Assembly: GCA_001599815.1 (NCBI GenBank)
Contig: BCIA01000006.1
Location: 2,606,961-2,670,960, forward strand
Length of the DNA stretch: 64,000 bases
Source: Furcasterigmium furcatum
Lineage: Eukaryota; Ascomycota; Sordariomycetes; Glomerellales; Plectosphaerellaceae
Reading direction: 5' to 3'
Of this stretch, positions 22,086-37,274 are shown in pieces (within the stretch, counting starts at the first letter, position 1; every line of letters starts with the position of its first letter). The position numbers and the translations under genes are program-made. The notes beneath the pieces are model-generated. The model did no database searches and was not told the origin of the DNA. It saw only the letters and a list, made by a program, of their open reading frames with translations.

Positions 22086-24573
22086 ACCGGGGGGCTCAGC
22101 AGTGGTCACTTTGGTGTGGACGAGGACCAAATGCTAATGCCACAGCACACAAGCAGCAGAGGAGCCCCTGACCCAACGACGACAGCCCACGATTCCCCAA
22201 ACCTTACCTCACCCGGGTAGTTTGGTGGCATCGGCTGATCCGAGAGACAGGGTCGCTACTTTACTCCAACTGTGGAAAGGCCCGAGCTTCCGTCCTCATC
22301 ATTTGGGGAAGAGGCATGCAAGCATGAACTCTAACAGCCGGCACACCCACTGACATGCCCTTCGAAAGCTAAAAAGCCACTGTGTGCCCACGCCATTTGC
22401 CCTTTCTGGAGATTCCAAGCGCATGTCGTGCCCTTTCGGAGGCAACCCCGACGCTGACACAGACGACCCCCGTCGGAGGCTTCTTCGGGTAAAGACCTGC
22501 TGAGAGGTCGAAAAGTAGCCAGCATATCTGTCATCCAGGCTCCTCGGTCCGTTGTGCGCCTCGGCTACGAAGTGCTGGCAGGCATCACGAACTCTATCCG
22601 ACTTCGCCTCCCCCTTTTTGTCCACATCAAGAGGAGACCCCTGGAGCAGGCCTTGTTTCCCATCCACATGAGCCAGTCATGCGGAATCCCGCGGACGCCC
22701 ATGATGCCGACAACGAGGATTAGAGTTTTGCACACCCATTAACTCCGACGAGTCATTTCCATTTCGCCATAGGATCACGGCCAACCCTGAGTTGATAAGT
22801 GACAGCCCTTCTAGAAGACTGGCGGAAAGGAGGAATAGGCCCGACCAAAGCTTTTCACCCGAAGTCCAATCCCACCATCTAAGATGGGACGGACGATGCT
22901 TGCCCAAAGCTACCTGGGACTAACTAGTAGCTGGTCCCCGACAAACTGCTTTTGTCTGCCCTTACGTAAGGCAGTTCATCCTGTGTTTTCCGGCAGCTGT
23001 GGACCGTCCCGTGGCCGGTCTTCCGCCTTGCCGCCCCGTCCGCACGGCGCCTTCCGGCCGGCGTGCATTGACCCGTTGGGGGGTGTTGGCCGACCACGCA
23101 GGTCGGCGACCTTCACATGCGCAGGCCATCTCTCTGCAAGCCACCAGTCACAGAAACACCCGGGGGGAGAAGAGCCTTCCGCGAAAGGCCCGCTGGACAC
23201 ATGCAGTCCACACCCAATGAGGTGTTTATCAGCCAGTACTATACTCGCAGGCTGCATAACGCGGAACGTGTTGGATGGGAAACATAACATCCGGGGGTAG
23301 CTTTAGGGATATCTTCGGTATCTATCCCCCCTCTCGCTGCCTGGAGAATTGGCCTCGCTCTTTGTTAGCAGGCGAGGATCTTCCACAGGGATAATCCATT
23401 CGCCCGTCCTAGCAACACCAATCAGGGAAGTGCGGCTTCAGACCGCGCAAAGGCGAGAATTCCAGAAACACATGCCTCGTTCTGGCAGCCCCTGCGAATT
23501 GGCTGCAGCGAAGACAAGGGTGCACTTGTGTGTTGGCGGGTGGGATGGCCTGACATGCGGGATGCAAGTGCGAAAGGGGGAGGGCACAGACGACTGGACC
23601 CTGGATCATCTGATGACGCCCCCGTCCAGCGGCAAACAGCCCCCTTGCCCCTTCAGAACTTTAATCCAAACTTCCGCGTAGCATTGCCTATCAACTCCAT
23701 CCGTGTGCGTCCCTGGCGGAACTTAACCATCATGATGTATCGCTTGGCATCTCCCCTGGTAGGCCCGCCACCTCGTTACATACGCACTTCAGGAGTATAT
23801 CGTCCGAAACGGTGCTGTAACGGGCAACCGTTTGCACGAGGGGATTCGCCTGCAGGATCGAGCATGTATGCATGTATGTACCTGCTGGTACCTCGCCAAG
23901 TACCACGGCACACAGAGTGCATCACGCTCGAAGCTTGGCTCGTGCCATGATTCCTCCTGGCCGAGGTTGAAGCAGCCTACTGGCCATGGGTGAGACGGGC
24001 AACCATGTTGGCGGAGTCGAGTTCTGCCTCATGGACACGAGACACCTGGACTTGGGGGTATTCGCGGGGATGGACAGCGCGAAAGGAGCACAGGAGGACA
24101 TTACACGATGTTCATCATCATCGTTCAGTAGAACCTAAGCCTCCCGTACCCAGGCGCCCCGAGCCGCCACTCCTGCCTGCCTTTTAGTCCCCCGTCCCAT
24201 CCATCCCGCTCCCGACCCTCCTTCGCGCCGGGGGGTATACCCAAAGACTCGACAAAACGACAACAACCTCGACAACCAAAGGGGGGGCGCCCATATCGAG
24301 GAATCCTTGCCCCGTCTATCTGTATGTGGACATAATATGCATAAGCCTGGCTCCTGAAAACCCAACCGCCGAGGGGATCCCGCAACTCCGTTTCAAGGTG
24401 TAAATCAAAAAAAGGGGGGGAGGGGGGCGAGGAGAAGTGAAGAGATTCTACGCAAGATGGGGGAGAGGATGCTCTGCAGAGCCGGCGCGTCGCCGGATGG
24501 TCATGACGTGGCCGCAGCAAGCGCCGCCACAGAGCGTCCAGCCAGCCGTTCGGTGGTGCAAGGCCATGGACTC
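22086..24573. other. Intergenic between convergent PNGase A-like and SNF1 genes
   Basis: About 2.5 kb between two 3' ends, unusually long for convergent genes. No frame with domain or coding bias was found on either strand. A GTACC-rich patch lies at about 23878-23912 (repeated gtac words). The last few hundred bases before 24574 carry G-runs (24285-24292, 24413-24426) and are probably the SNF1 3' UTR on the minus strand. A missed non-coding RNA or small gene cannot be excluded. Confidence 0.4.
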
Positions 24574-27008
<2,435 letters not shown>

Positions 27009-27514
27009 GTCGTCGGAGGAAGCGCGCAAAGCGGAGGGCTGGAAGGGGGGGTGGGAGTGGACAAGAGTCACTCAATCCTGTCGGTCGGGCGTTCGGGTCG
27101 GGGAGGGTGGGGAGGGCAGGCAGGCCAGGCAGCCCGGGGAGGGGCAGCAAGGCTGGGCGGGAAATGCAGGATGGACGGATCCTTGGTATTTGATTTTCCG
27201 TTGCGCTTCGGCGGGCGTTGGTGCGGTGTGCGTCTGTTGTTTCCGGGAATCAATCAAACAAGGTGGGTTTTGGTTGGAGATGTGGGCTGGGATGGCATGA
27301 CGAGGTTGCCGTCGAGGGCGGGGACAACTGCTTGAGGGAGGTTGTGGTTGTGTTGCTCGAGGGTCCGGTGCTTCAAGTGGTCTAGCGGATCCGGAGGTGG
27401 TCCGAGCTCGGGCTCGAGGTCCCGCACGTTTGGAGGGGGTTGGCGGGGTCTTTCAGCGGGCTTGTCGCTGTTGACGGCGCGAGCTTCCGCCAGAGCTCAC
27501 TGAGGGGCCTTCCA

Positions 27515-27522
27515 CTTATATA
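27515..27522 (-). promoter_or_regulatory. Candidate TATA box upstream of SNF1
   Basis: TATATAAG read on the minus strand, about 507 bp upstream of the SNF1 ATG. If used, the transcript would have a leader of about 470 nt, unspliced or spliced; long leaders are common for fungal regulatory kinases. Tentative. Confidence 0.35.
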
Positions 27523-27748
27523 CCGGGCAGGCTGGTCCAACCTGGAACTGGAACTGTAACGTCGAATTCTGTCCGACCCATTATGGATGGACCTTCGAAT
27601 TACGAGATGCAGGTATGGACCTAGGCAGGTACACCGAGATGGACGGTTGGACTGCCAGCCTGACTCAGCTGAACGGCGATCACCACCAATGATCTTGGGG
27701 CCCATCTACACACACCTGGAGAATCTCGTATGCCGGCATTTCCTTATA

Positions 27749-27749
27749 N
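27749..27749. other. Ambiguous base (N)
   Basis: Single N in the SNF1 upstream region (context ttata-N-cacag). Falls in no called exon. Confidence 0.99.
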
Positions 27750-28206
27750 CACAGCACAGCCATTTCCCGCTTGGCTGCGTCCTACTCTTCCCTGCAAAAC
27801 CCATCGATGGACCACGCAATTGCCATCCCTCTTTCCTCTCAGCTGCGTGGATTCCTTCGCAAGGATTCCTTCCGATGGGCTGGGCTTGCGCCGGCTAATG
27901 GCGATATGCAGCCGCGCATCCTTGGTTCCTAAAGGATCCCGGTTGCGTCTATATGATGTTCCAACTCGCGAGAGTTGCGCGCTCAACGCCCAGGACGAAG
28001 TCCCAGCAGCGAGTGATCTACGCCTTGAGGATTGCTGACGTGCGGGGAGCGGAGAGAATCTTGGAACCACGGGAGCCATGTTACACGCCGAGTTGCCACA
28101 CGTGCCGGGAACGATGGATAGCGTCCAATGATGCCAAACATTCAGCGGTATCATACATATTCCTTCGCATGTCTTACACTGATATACAGGTCTTCGGCGG
28201 TTCATC

Positions 28207-29044
28207 TCATGCGGCCTGATCCTTCTCCTCCTCCTTCCTCAACCTTTCCACCAGCTTCTCCCGCAAAAAGGAACTCAGGCCCAGACTGCGTTGTATCATG
28301 TCAGCTTCACTTCTCGCCTCTCTCACGCCAGAAACCAACACTCACATTCCCTCATTGGTTAGGATGCGGTACGTCCCGCTCGGCTCGAGGTTGCCAATGA
28401 TGCTGCCCGCGCCATCCACCTCGACGCTGCCCAGGATGTCCTCCGGCCACGCAATCCGCCCGTAGTCGGGAGGGTTCCGCGAGTCGCTGAGGTGCACGTA
28501 GCCTCCGCGTCCCGCACCGCCAGCGCCTCCCTGGCCGCTCGCACCTCCGGCACCGCTGCCGCCGGCACCCCCTCCGCCGCCCTGCTTCTTCGAGGAGCCT
28601 CGCCGGCTCTGCTGAGGGAAGAAGCTGCCGCCGGAGCCGAGGTTAGCGCCGCCCGGACCGGCGAAGGCTTGGGCCTGGGCTCTCAGGTCCTTGTCCTGGG
28701 AGGCGTGCTCGACGAGGACCTCGTTGAGGATGTTTAGGAAGGCGTGGTTCTCAGTGAAGGACTGCGGCGTCGGGGGGTCTCTCGTGGAGAAGCCGATGGC
28801 CAGGCGCTGGTTGGGGGGCTCGGCGTCGAGGTAAGTGAGGAGGAAGGAGGCCCGCGAGGCATCGGAGGGGAAAACTTTCTGCGGGAGGTCAGTGTTGATG
28901 TTCAAGCTTTAGAGACCGCAGCTTGGAAAGATGAAGATGCCTCCTTACGATGTGGGGATTGGAGGACAAAGTCGAGACTGTCCGGACAAGGCCAATGTCT
29001 CTCCTCAGTCGCGGAGCTAGCCGGGTCACTGCAGACAAGAGCAT
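28207..29044 (-). CDS. Conserved fungal protein of unknown function, presumed mitochondrial
   Basis: Three exons: 28949-29044, 28346-28878 and 28207-28285, giving 235 residues from the ATG at 29044. An in-frame ATG at 29134 would add 30 residues. The chosen start gives MLLSAVTRLAPRLRRDIGL, an amphipathic Arg-rich leader typical of mitochondrial import. A globular middle (SFLLTYLDAEPPNQRLAIGFS, then NHAFLNILNEVL) is followed by the motif GGANLGSGGSFFPQQSRR, a Gly/Ala-rich linker, and a C-terminal block GYVHLSDSRNPPDYGRIAWPEDILGSVEVDG ending in a basic helix (LREKLVERLRKEEE). I recall similar uncharacterised proteins in other ascomycetes but know no function. It shares a short divergent promoter with the polymerase epsilon subunit gene. 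Confidence 0.82.
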
Positions 29045-29456
29045 GTTGGCTGTCGAGGGTGCTGCGGCGTCAATGGAGGAGGAAGAGATGCTGGAGAAAA
29101 GTGACGGCATCGAGAGCTCCAATTGAGAGAGCACCCACCTACATATCGCTGTTTTTGAAACTGCTTCTCTCTGTGCCCTGTGAATCGCCCAGTTGCATGA
29201 TGCTTAGCTAAAGCGGCAGTTTTACTGCGGGGTCGCGGGGCTCCCAAAAGCTGTACAGTGGACGACTCAAGACGCGTCTCGTCGAACCTTGGACGCGTCT
29301 CAATTAAACCACCACCAGCACCACGACAACCACCACCACACGACCTAAGCAACAAAACCGCAACAGCGCAACTTCACGGCCCCAGGCAACGCACGATCTA
29401 GCGAGCATATACAACATCCGCTACGACCATACTTTCTCTCAGACCGCCCGCCCATC
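29045..29456. promoter_or_regulatory. Short bidirectional promoter region
   Basis: About 410 bp between two divergent start codons, so both promoters must lie here. The side next to 29457 is C/A-rich (cac/cca repeats at about 29300-29350), as in fungal leaders. No TATA element is obvious. Confidence 0.5.
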
Positions 29457-31910
29457 ATGGCCGAACCGCCAACGATATCGCCGAAGAAAAAGAAGACCAA
29501 TCTCGCACACATCTTCAATGGCGCCAGGACGCCCGGCCCCCCATCTTCGGCCATACCCTCCTCGTCCCCGGCGTTTGCAACACCGGTACATCCTCTCAAG
29601 CCGTTTTCAGTAACAGCGCCCACGAAGCACGCCATCCTCCCCATCATCCTTCCTCCAGCGACGCTACGACCCCTCGCCTTCCGAACTTTCACCAAAAAGC
29701 ACAGCCTGACACTCACCTCCTCGGCACTTCAAGAACTCGCCACCTTCATTGGCAGGCACTGCGGCTCAGGATGGCGCGAGGAGGGGTTGGCCGAGAAGGT
29801 CCTTGAGGAGGTGGCCCGCTCGTGGAAAGCCCGGAATGGCGGGGTTATGGTCGATGGCTCCAGCAGCGAGCTGAAAGACATCCTAAAAAATCTCGAAGGG
29901 AACATGAGCGGAGGAAAGATTGCCCCCGGCGGCAGAGGTCTGGCCCGACAGGGCAGCACCTTGACTCTCGAAGCGGAAAAGGAGACCGACCTGTCCAATA
30001 CCAGATTAGGCCTGAGGCCAAACCTCGCTCTCACGAGAGAGGACAGCCAGCAGAGCTTTGGAATGTCGACTCTGGAAGTCGAAGAAGGAGACGATGACGA
30101 AGGCATACGGGATGCTCGGAGGTGGCTCAAGGTGGTCGGCGCATATGACCAGCCACGGATGTGCTATAACGTGGCAAAGAAGCACTTTGAGAGGTATGAT
30201 TTGACACTCCCTGGCCTAGAGTACAGCCCGAAATGTTAATAAGCCCACAGAGAGACAACCAAGCCCTCCCTTCTTCCTCCAGCGTCACACAAGACGGCTT
30301 TGTTCCGAAACCGCTTCAATGTCGTCCACCAGCGCCTCCTCCGCAACGAGGCCTTCCAAACCTCAGCCGTTGCCAGCACAAAAGCGCCGACATTGCGAAG
30401 GTCGTCATCAAGCCAGCAAAGTCACAAAATCACACCAATAGCCAACCTGCTGGGTCGCCATGGCAGCCACCACATGCTTCTTGGCATGCTCGTCGTCCTG
30501 CCAGCAGGAGGACTCGCCATCAGCGACCTGACCGGCACAATCGCCTTGGATCTTTCGCAGACAGTCTCTATCCCCGAGGACTCGGCTTGGTTCTCCCCAG
30601 GCATGCTGGTCCTTGTGGATGGCGTTTACGAAGAAGAAGAGGAGTCAGTTGGCAAGGGCTTAAGCGGGAGCAGCGGCGTCGGCGGTACTCTAGGTGGCCG
30701 ATTTCAGGGATTCTTCATCGGCCAGCCCCCTTGCGAGAAACGGAGCGCAACCCTCGGCATCAGCGGGCCCGATGGAGGTCAAGACCACACCATAGGAGGT
30801 GGCTTCGGCTGGATCGACTTCCTCGGCATCGGCAGCGAGCGAGCTGTAGGCCCGCGCATGCGAAGACTGGAGCAGAACCTCCTCCCCCGACGGTCGGAAG
30901 ACGACACCCCTGGCCGCGGCCGGATGATCATCCTCGGCGAAGTCAACCTCGACCAGCCACGGAGCCTTCAGGCCATGCGCAAGATTTTCTCACAGTACGC
31001 CGCTGAGCCCGAAGGCCAGAGCCCCATGACCTTCGTCATCACGGGCAACTTCACACAGCATGCTGTCCTCGCCCGCGGCGGCAGCGGCGGTAGCATTGAG
31101 TACAAGGAGGTCTTCGACGCCCTGGCCGGCACCCTCGCCGACTTCCCCACGCTCCTCTCTTCCGCCACATTCATCTTCGTCCCCGGCGACAACGACGCCT
31201 GGGTCTCCTCCTTCGGCTCCGGCGCCGCAGTGCCCCTACCTCGCAAAGCCGCCCCAGATGTCTTCACCTCCCGCATCCGCCGCGTCTTCGCCGCCGCAAA
31301 CGCCGAAAACCGAGACCCTGGGTCAAAATCTGCAGAGGGCGAGGCCATCTGGACCACAAACCCCAGCCGCGTCACCCTCTTCGGCCCAAACCACGAAGTC
31401 GTCCTCTTCCGCGACGACGTCGCCGCTCGCCTCCGCCGGACCGCTGTCCGCCTCAAATCCTCAACACAAACGGGCACCGAAGACCAGGGGGACCTGCCCC
31501 CACCGGGCGAAGACGACGTCCTCATGTCCGGCGCCGTGGGCGGCGACGCCTCCTCCGCAGACAGGGACATCATGGACCTCGATGCCGAAAAGTCGTCTGA
31601 CCCAGAGGTGCCGCAGGACATCCACACGGCGCGAAAGCTCGTCAAGACCCTCCTCGATCAGGGGTACCTCGCGCCGTTCCGCCACGCCGTCCGCCCGGTG
31701 CACTGGGACTACGCCTCGGCCCTGTACCTCTACCCGCTGCCCACGTCGCTCGTGCTCGTCGACACCTCCGCGCCGCCGTTCTGCGTTACGTACGAGGGCT
31801 GCCATGTCATGAACCCCGGCAGCCTGCTAGTCCCCGGTCGCACGAGGGTGGGCCGCTGGATCGAGTACGAGGTTGGAAAGATTGGCAGGATGAAGGAGGT
31901 CACATTCTAA
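29457..31910 (+). CDS. dpb2: DNA polymerase epsilon subunit B
   Basis: Second-largest subunit of the leading-strand replicative polymerase; it links the polymerase to the CMG helicase. Two exons, 29457-30193 and 30251-31910, give 798 residues. The intron (30194-30250) joins HFER to the ETTKPSLL segment and LFRNRFNVVHQRLLRNEAF, a conserved start of the family core. N-terminally, residues about 55-125 form the small helical domain (LRPLAFRTFTKKHSLTLTSSAL, then FIGRHCGSGW). The C-terminal half is the B-subunit OB fold plus inactive phosphoesterase domain, with GMLVLVDGVYEEE, MIILGEVNLDQPRS, FVPGDNDAW and NPSRVTLFGPNHEVVLFRDD, ending in NPGSLLVPGRTRVGRWIEYEV. Convergent with the transporter-like gene; 364 bp separate the stops. 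Confidence 0.95.
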
Positions 31911-32274
31911 GTCGGGGCTGCATCACTTGCATAGGGTGGGTGGTAGGATATGACCACCAAAGTCCAAGGATGGTACGGAGGTGAATCTGGTAATGACTTG
32001 GCCTCAACGGCAAATGATCCATTATGACCAACCACGGCCTCTCCCCAACGTGAATCTAAGAGGATGAATGCATGCAGCATCGCAATAATGATTTCAATAC
32101 CAATGCTATGCTCCACTCTCGCACCCATCAGCGAGACTTCAGGCCCATGCGTTATATCCAGAAGCGACTGTACTCCAATGCCATGTTTCTCGGACCATTC
32201 GACGTGTACCTGGTCTACCTGTGGCACATCAAGGAAACGGGGTATAATGTAAAGGGCAACAACTCAATACCACT
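31911..32274. other. Short convergent 3' spacer
   Basis: 364 bp between two stop codons; presumably holds both 3' UTRs. AT-richer than the flanking genes; nothing else seen. Confidence 0.55.
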
Positions 32275-35200
32275 TCATCGCAACAGGAGGGAGTCTTTGT
32301 CCAGCGTGCCGAACAGGCCCTCGACCTCCTTCTGCACCACTTCTAGCTCGTGTGCCACCTGCGACGTCACAAGGGTGTACGCGTACAGGAGCGCGTAGTC
32401 CCTCTCTTCCACGGGGACGTGTTCTCGCAGGGACAGCGGGGGCATCTTCTGTTTCGCCTTGCCGTTGGCTTTGGCCTTGCCGGTGTCTGCGTCATTCTCC
32501 TCTTGTTCGTGTGTTTCACTGTCTCGGTCTGCCTCGAGGATCCCGGGCAGTGAAGGCTGATGTTCGGCGCGGAATTGGTGGATCTTGCCCAGCAGTCGGT
32601 CTTTCACGCCAGCGACTGACGGGATGGCATCAGTGAGGGGATACTCCAGCATGAAGGAGCTGGCAAGGACCTCGAAGATGTGGCAGATGCGGTCACACAG
32701 CTGAGCGCGTTCTGGTGCCGTGTGTCTTAGTAGGGCGCGCTCTCCTGGTGATAGGTTGCCTCGCTTAGAGGTGACGAGACGCATAGCGTGGAAGCCGTCA
32801 AGAATGTTCTGTGTTGCCGCCATGATTCGGGCATATGAAGCGTCTGGGAAGGGTCCGCGAAGCTCAAATTCGGACTTGGCCGAGGCGCGGAGGCTGTCAA
32901 GCTTCGATGCTAAAGAGAATGCTCATCAGCGGCGGGTCATGACTACGACGGGAAAAAACGCTTACCATAGCGCTGGATGGCCTTCTCCTCCCCTGACTTC
33001 ATGTAGGACTGAGTGCTATCGCTTCTAAGCAGGATAGCAAGCGGTCCTCTCTTCCAGATCAGGCCGAGTTGCAGGTAGAGCACCGTAAGCCCTTCCTTGA
33101 ACTTCTTCCGACCGGAGATGGGCCAGATGGCCCGGCAGACGATGATGCCCCAGAGGATGCCAAGGTTGACGGAGACAAGGCGATGATAGACAATCTCTCC
33201 CATCAGCGGGTTGGTACCACCTTCGTCGTCATCGTCGTCGTCAACGCGCTGCGACAAAGAATAGCCATACAGAACCGTGACGTTCCAGGCCAGCAGCGTG
33301 GTGCGACCCAGAGGGGGGTTCGCCAAAATGAGCATGGTGTAGTAGCTGCCGAAACTAACAAGCCAGCCAAAGAAAGCCAGGGCCACAGCATTACCTGCAC
33401 TGATGGCCCAGAATATCAAGGCGAAGACGCCGCCGAACAGCGTCCCCAGCGAGCGCGCCGTGCCTGTAGTATTAGCGGCTCCAACTGTCATGCTCGTGAC
33501 AATCATGTACGACAGCAAACCCCATTCGCCTCTCCAGTGCTGATAAGTCGGCCTGGTGGCGGGGAGGAAAGCCATCATCGCCCAGAGCATGGCGCCCAAG
33601 CCAACTTTTATCCCAAAGCGAACTGGGCAAGATGTTAGTCCATCAAACACGAAGAAGATCCTGCAGCGAGGACTCACTGTCGTCCCGGGCAAGGAAGCGC
33701 ATGAATTTCAAGCATCGCTGGGAGATTTCCCGCATGATGATACTTGCATTGGGGGCAGCATCCCAGTTGAAGGTGTCCCTCCGGTGGGTCAGCTCGGCCG
33801 GGATGCCCGAAGGCAGACCTGTCTTTCGGACAGTCGTAACATTCGGTTCGGCGGGCTGAAGAAGGGCCTCCTGGTCAGGGTCTTCGGGGTCTGGCTTGAC
33901 CTCTGGCTTTCGGAAATATGTCCAAAACTTGGCCCAATTCCATGTATGCCCGCTTGTTGCGCGGGCATACCTGAGATCCTCCAAGACAGTGAGGTAAGCA
34001 TCAATGTCCTCAGCTACATTCTGTAGGCTGAAACTGAAGTGGCCGCACGCCGCCGCCACCTCCTCGATATCAGCTTGAATCTGCTCAGAGCGCGATCTGC
34101 CAAGTTCTACAGACTTGTAGAGCTCCTGGAGCGCGCTACTCCTGTGCTCGTTGTAGATGCTGAGCGCATCCTTAAGGCTCTGTCTGAAGTTGTTGTTGAT
34201 GGAAATGTCGTACTTGGGGGCACCACCAAAAGCAGGTTCCCTCAGAATCTCGGACAACGTAAAAGCCAGAGACTTCATGGAAGGTCCCAGAAGAGTCATG
34301 AAATGCTCGAAGATATCGGACGGAGTGCGGAATGGTCCGGGTGCCGATGTGACCTCTTCCAACGGCTCGCCAAGTGTATCGCGATCATTGTCCGGAACTT
34401 CATACTCCTCCGAAATGGCATCTAGCGAGCCAAAACCGTCGCGAGCGATCTTGAGGTTGTTCGACATGGTTCGCGTCAGAGTCGGCGAGTAGATATTGGT
34501 GCCAGGCGATAGGTGTCCAGACGCCATATCTTTCGGGATCTCCTTCAAGAGAGCAAATTGCGTCTCCGCAGCACTCTTGAGACCACCCATAGCTTGGACC
34601 AGGACTTCGATGGTCCGGACAACCTCCCGGTCCATGCGATAGATTGTTTCGCGACCAACGATGTAATGCTCAATCTTGGCATCTTTTAGGTTCGTGGAAA
34701 TCTTGCCCCAGGCCGCCTTGAACTGTTTCTTGCTCTGGCCATATTCCTTGGAATGCATCTCCTCCTCGGAGCCGTTTAGGAAACTCCGGGTGATCATGGC
34801 AAGCATGTCTCCGAGCGCTAGAGTGGCTGCGCCCATTGAGCCATGAAGGGCGGCGCGCGCGGATGTACGCCAGAAGATGAGGTTGCAGAGGAAGGTAATG
34901 GTGACTCCCATGACGAGGATCTTGAATATTTGAACGACCTTGATGGAGGAAAGGTAGCCATCCTGGACGGCTTCCTCTTTGGTGACAACGGTGATGATGT
35001 TGATCGAGGCCAGAGTGCAAGCAACGTTGACGAGAGGGTTGTTCATCTTGGTCTTCACCCATCCCAGGAAACCGAGACCGAAACCAATGCAGACGAAGAG
35101 AACCATGACGTGTGCGACAGGGCGAAAGCCTACTTCGGTGCCAAGCAGCGAGAGACCCATGGCGAGGAAGGAGATGACCTGGGCATAGAAGATGGCGCAT

Positions 35201-35713
35201 ATGGCCATCAGGACAGCCTGGACCATGGAGCCCCATGTCCGATGGGCATGGAAGTAGACGGTGATGGTCGCAACGACATGTTTTCCGTCAGGTTTCCCGA
35301 GAAAATCGGATATCGGCGACAAGTATGTTGCAAGGCTCCCGAGCAAGTATGCGAGAGTGCACTTCAAGACTCCCTTTCCGCCAGGGGAGTTTAGGAAGGC
35401 CCAGACACGATCGAGGTACGCCCGGACTTGCTCCTTGAGAATGCTGAGCCACTCTCCCGTGGTTTCTGCATGCGAGAGGGACGGGGAAGTGTCGACATCA
35501 TCGCTCCTATTGCCGTCGAAACTCGATCGCAGGGTAAAGTTGCGGTGGCTGTGTTCGCCAGTTGTTGGAATTACGACGGTGCCATTCCTGAGTTTCTATG
35601 TTTGGGACATCAGGCGTCAGTCAAATGCAGGCGATGATACGGGGTCGCAACAGGCATACGCCTCTCTTGGACGGCCGGCGCGGAGGCCAGTGATTATTAG
35701 ACGAGGAGCTCAT
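32275..35713 (-). CDS. Large multi-pass membrane protein, ArAE_2_N / DUF2421 (putative ER transporter)
   Basis: Four exons, 35660-35713, 33678-35595, 32966-33622 and 32275-32909, giving 1087 residues starting MSSSSNNHWPPRRPSKRG. Layout: an N-terminal cytosolic tail; a first hydrophobic bundle of about six helices (TLAYLLGSLATYLSP to TFLCNLIFW); a long soluble middle region of about 400 residues with helical, charged sequence; a second hydrophobic bundle of about six helices (FGIKVGLGAMLWAMMAFL to LGILWGIIVCRAIWPISG) interrupted by an acidic loop of consecutive Asp; and a soluble C-terminal helical domain. This doubled arrangement is typical of fungal proteins resembling aromatic-acid exporters/fusaric acid resistance proteins. 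Substrate and location are unproven. It shares a 690-bp divergent promoter region with the HAD phosphatase gene. Confidence 0.9.
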
Positions 35714-36400
35714 GACAGTGACGGTCAAGAGGGAGGGCGGCGCATTCTCTGGCGGATCCTCAAGCTGGAGCTGGAAGAACGGCGACAGTGACGGGATCCG
35801 GGGGTCAACCGGCGCAATACCCGGCTGTCGTTTGCGATGGAGCTTTTCAAAGGTCGAGCGAGGCCTAGAATGGTTGTGAATAAGGAGAGATCGCGGTCGA
35901 GTCGGTCAAGAGACGAGGCGCAAACAATGGAAGCCAAGGAAGAAAGATCAACGGGCGCCCGAGTCGTGCGGTGGCAGGGACGGCAAGGGAAGATGTGGGG
36001 ACCTCCTTCCCAGCGGTTGGGTCGGCAAGTCGGGTCGTGGTTGGTGCGGTCGACCTAACGGCACGGAGATGCACGACTGGAGTTCATAGGTCCACTGGAG
36101 CTGATCCCTGTCCCGCCGGGCGGGTTGCTCCTACCTGCATCGGGGGTGGTACCTGCCCAGTGGTGATGCCGCCAAACGTCCGGAGCTTGCCCCGCTCCAC
36201 CTCGATCATCCCGCATCCACGTCTTCAGCCATCCGATGGTCACCAACTCCAACTGATATCCCCGTCCATTCGGTTTGATTGCGCCTCACAGGACCTCCCC
36301 AAAGCAACCAACACCCGTCCGGGCCTGCATTGGAACCTCAGGCGCCTGTTACCCTCCAACAGCTGCTGTACAACATCACCTCCCCCGCACTACCACCTGG
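35714..36400. promoter_or_regulatory. Bidirectional promoter region
   Basis: 687 bp between the start codons of the divergent transporter-like and HAD genes. The side next to 36401 is C/A-rich. No TATA element stands out. Confidence 0.5.
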
Positions 36401-37274
36401 ATGCGCAGGTTTCTCTCCACCATGGCTTCCTCCTACACCCCGCGGCGTTTTGCGCCCCTCAAGCCAGGCGCTTCATCAGATGCCCCAAAGCTGCGCGGTG
36501 TCGTCTTCGATGTAGACGGTACTCTCTGGTATGTTTCGCTCTCACCGAGTACACTCCTCCCGTGCCCCCCCTGTCCCGCGGACCGCCGCATTTCACTCCC
36601 ATCACCTATAAGTCACCAGCCACACACACCCCTGCCAAGTCCAGCCTCTCTAACACATCCCCAGCGAACCCCAAACCTACATGTTCGGCCAGATGCGCGC
36701 TGCCCTGCAGATCGACAAATCCATCGACATCCTCGACCATGTCTACGGCCTCCCCACGCCCGAGGCCCAGGAGACCGCCCTCGAGGCTATCCGCGCCATC
36801 GAGCGCGAGGCCATGAAGTCCCAGGTCGCCCAGCCCGGCCTCGAGGACCTCATGCGCTATCTCGACGGCCGCGGTGTGAAGAAGGGAATCTGCACGCGGA
36901 ACTTCGACGCCCCCGTCGCCCACCTCCTCGCCAAGTTTCTCTCCGGCTCCGTCTTCGCGCCCATCGTCACCCGGGACTTCCGCCCGCCGAAGCCGGACCC
37001 CGCCGGCATTCTTCACATCGCCAAGAGCTGGGGTTTGCTCCAGCATGGCGATGCTGACGTCGTCGCTGACGCCAGCGGCCTGATCATGGTGGGCGACTCC
37101 ATCGATGACATGACTGCCGGACGAAGGGCGGGTGCTGCCACCGTGTTGCTGGTGAATGACGTGAATGTCCACTTGGCAGACCACGAGCACACTGATCTTG
37201 TCATCCGTCGACTGGACGACCTTGTCCCCATCTTAGAGGAGGGCTTCAAGAGCCGGGATGAGGTTGTGGAGTAA
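36401..37274 (+). CDS. HAD-superfamily hydrolase (phosphatase-like)
   Basis: Two exons, 36401-36528 and 36665-37274, give 245 residues; the 136-bp intron splits the codon just after the DVDGTL motif. Haloacid dehalogenase motifs are complete: FDVDGTL with nucleophile Asp37 and acid Asp39; GICTRNF (motif II threonine); a lysine in RPPKPDP (motif III); and MVGDSIDDM (motif IV aspartates). A cap region with helices (MFGQMRAALQIDKSIDILDHVYG) lies between motifs I and II, as in phosphoglycolate-phosphatase-like and beta-phosphoglucomutase-like members. The first ATG gives a short basic leader MRRFLSTMASSYTPRRF that could target mitochondria; an ATG at 36422 is the alternative start. Substrate is unknown. 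Confidence 0.9.

Larger units (their letters stand above)
27009..28206. other. Intergenic: SNF1 promoter and 3' side of next gene
   Basis: About 1.2 kb. The part next to 27008 is C/T-rich on the minus strand, consistent with a long SNF1 leader. One ambiguous base (N) occurs at 27749. No gene seen. Confidence 0.5.
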
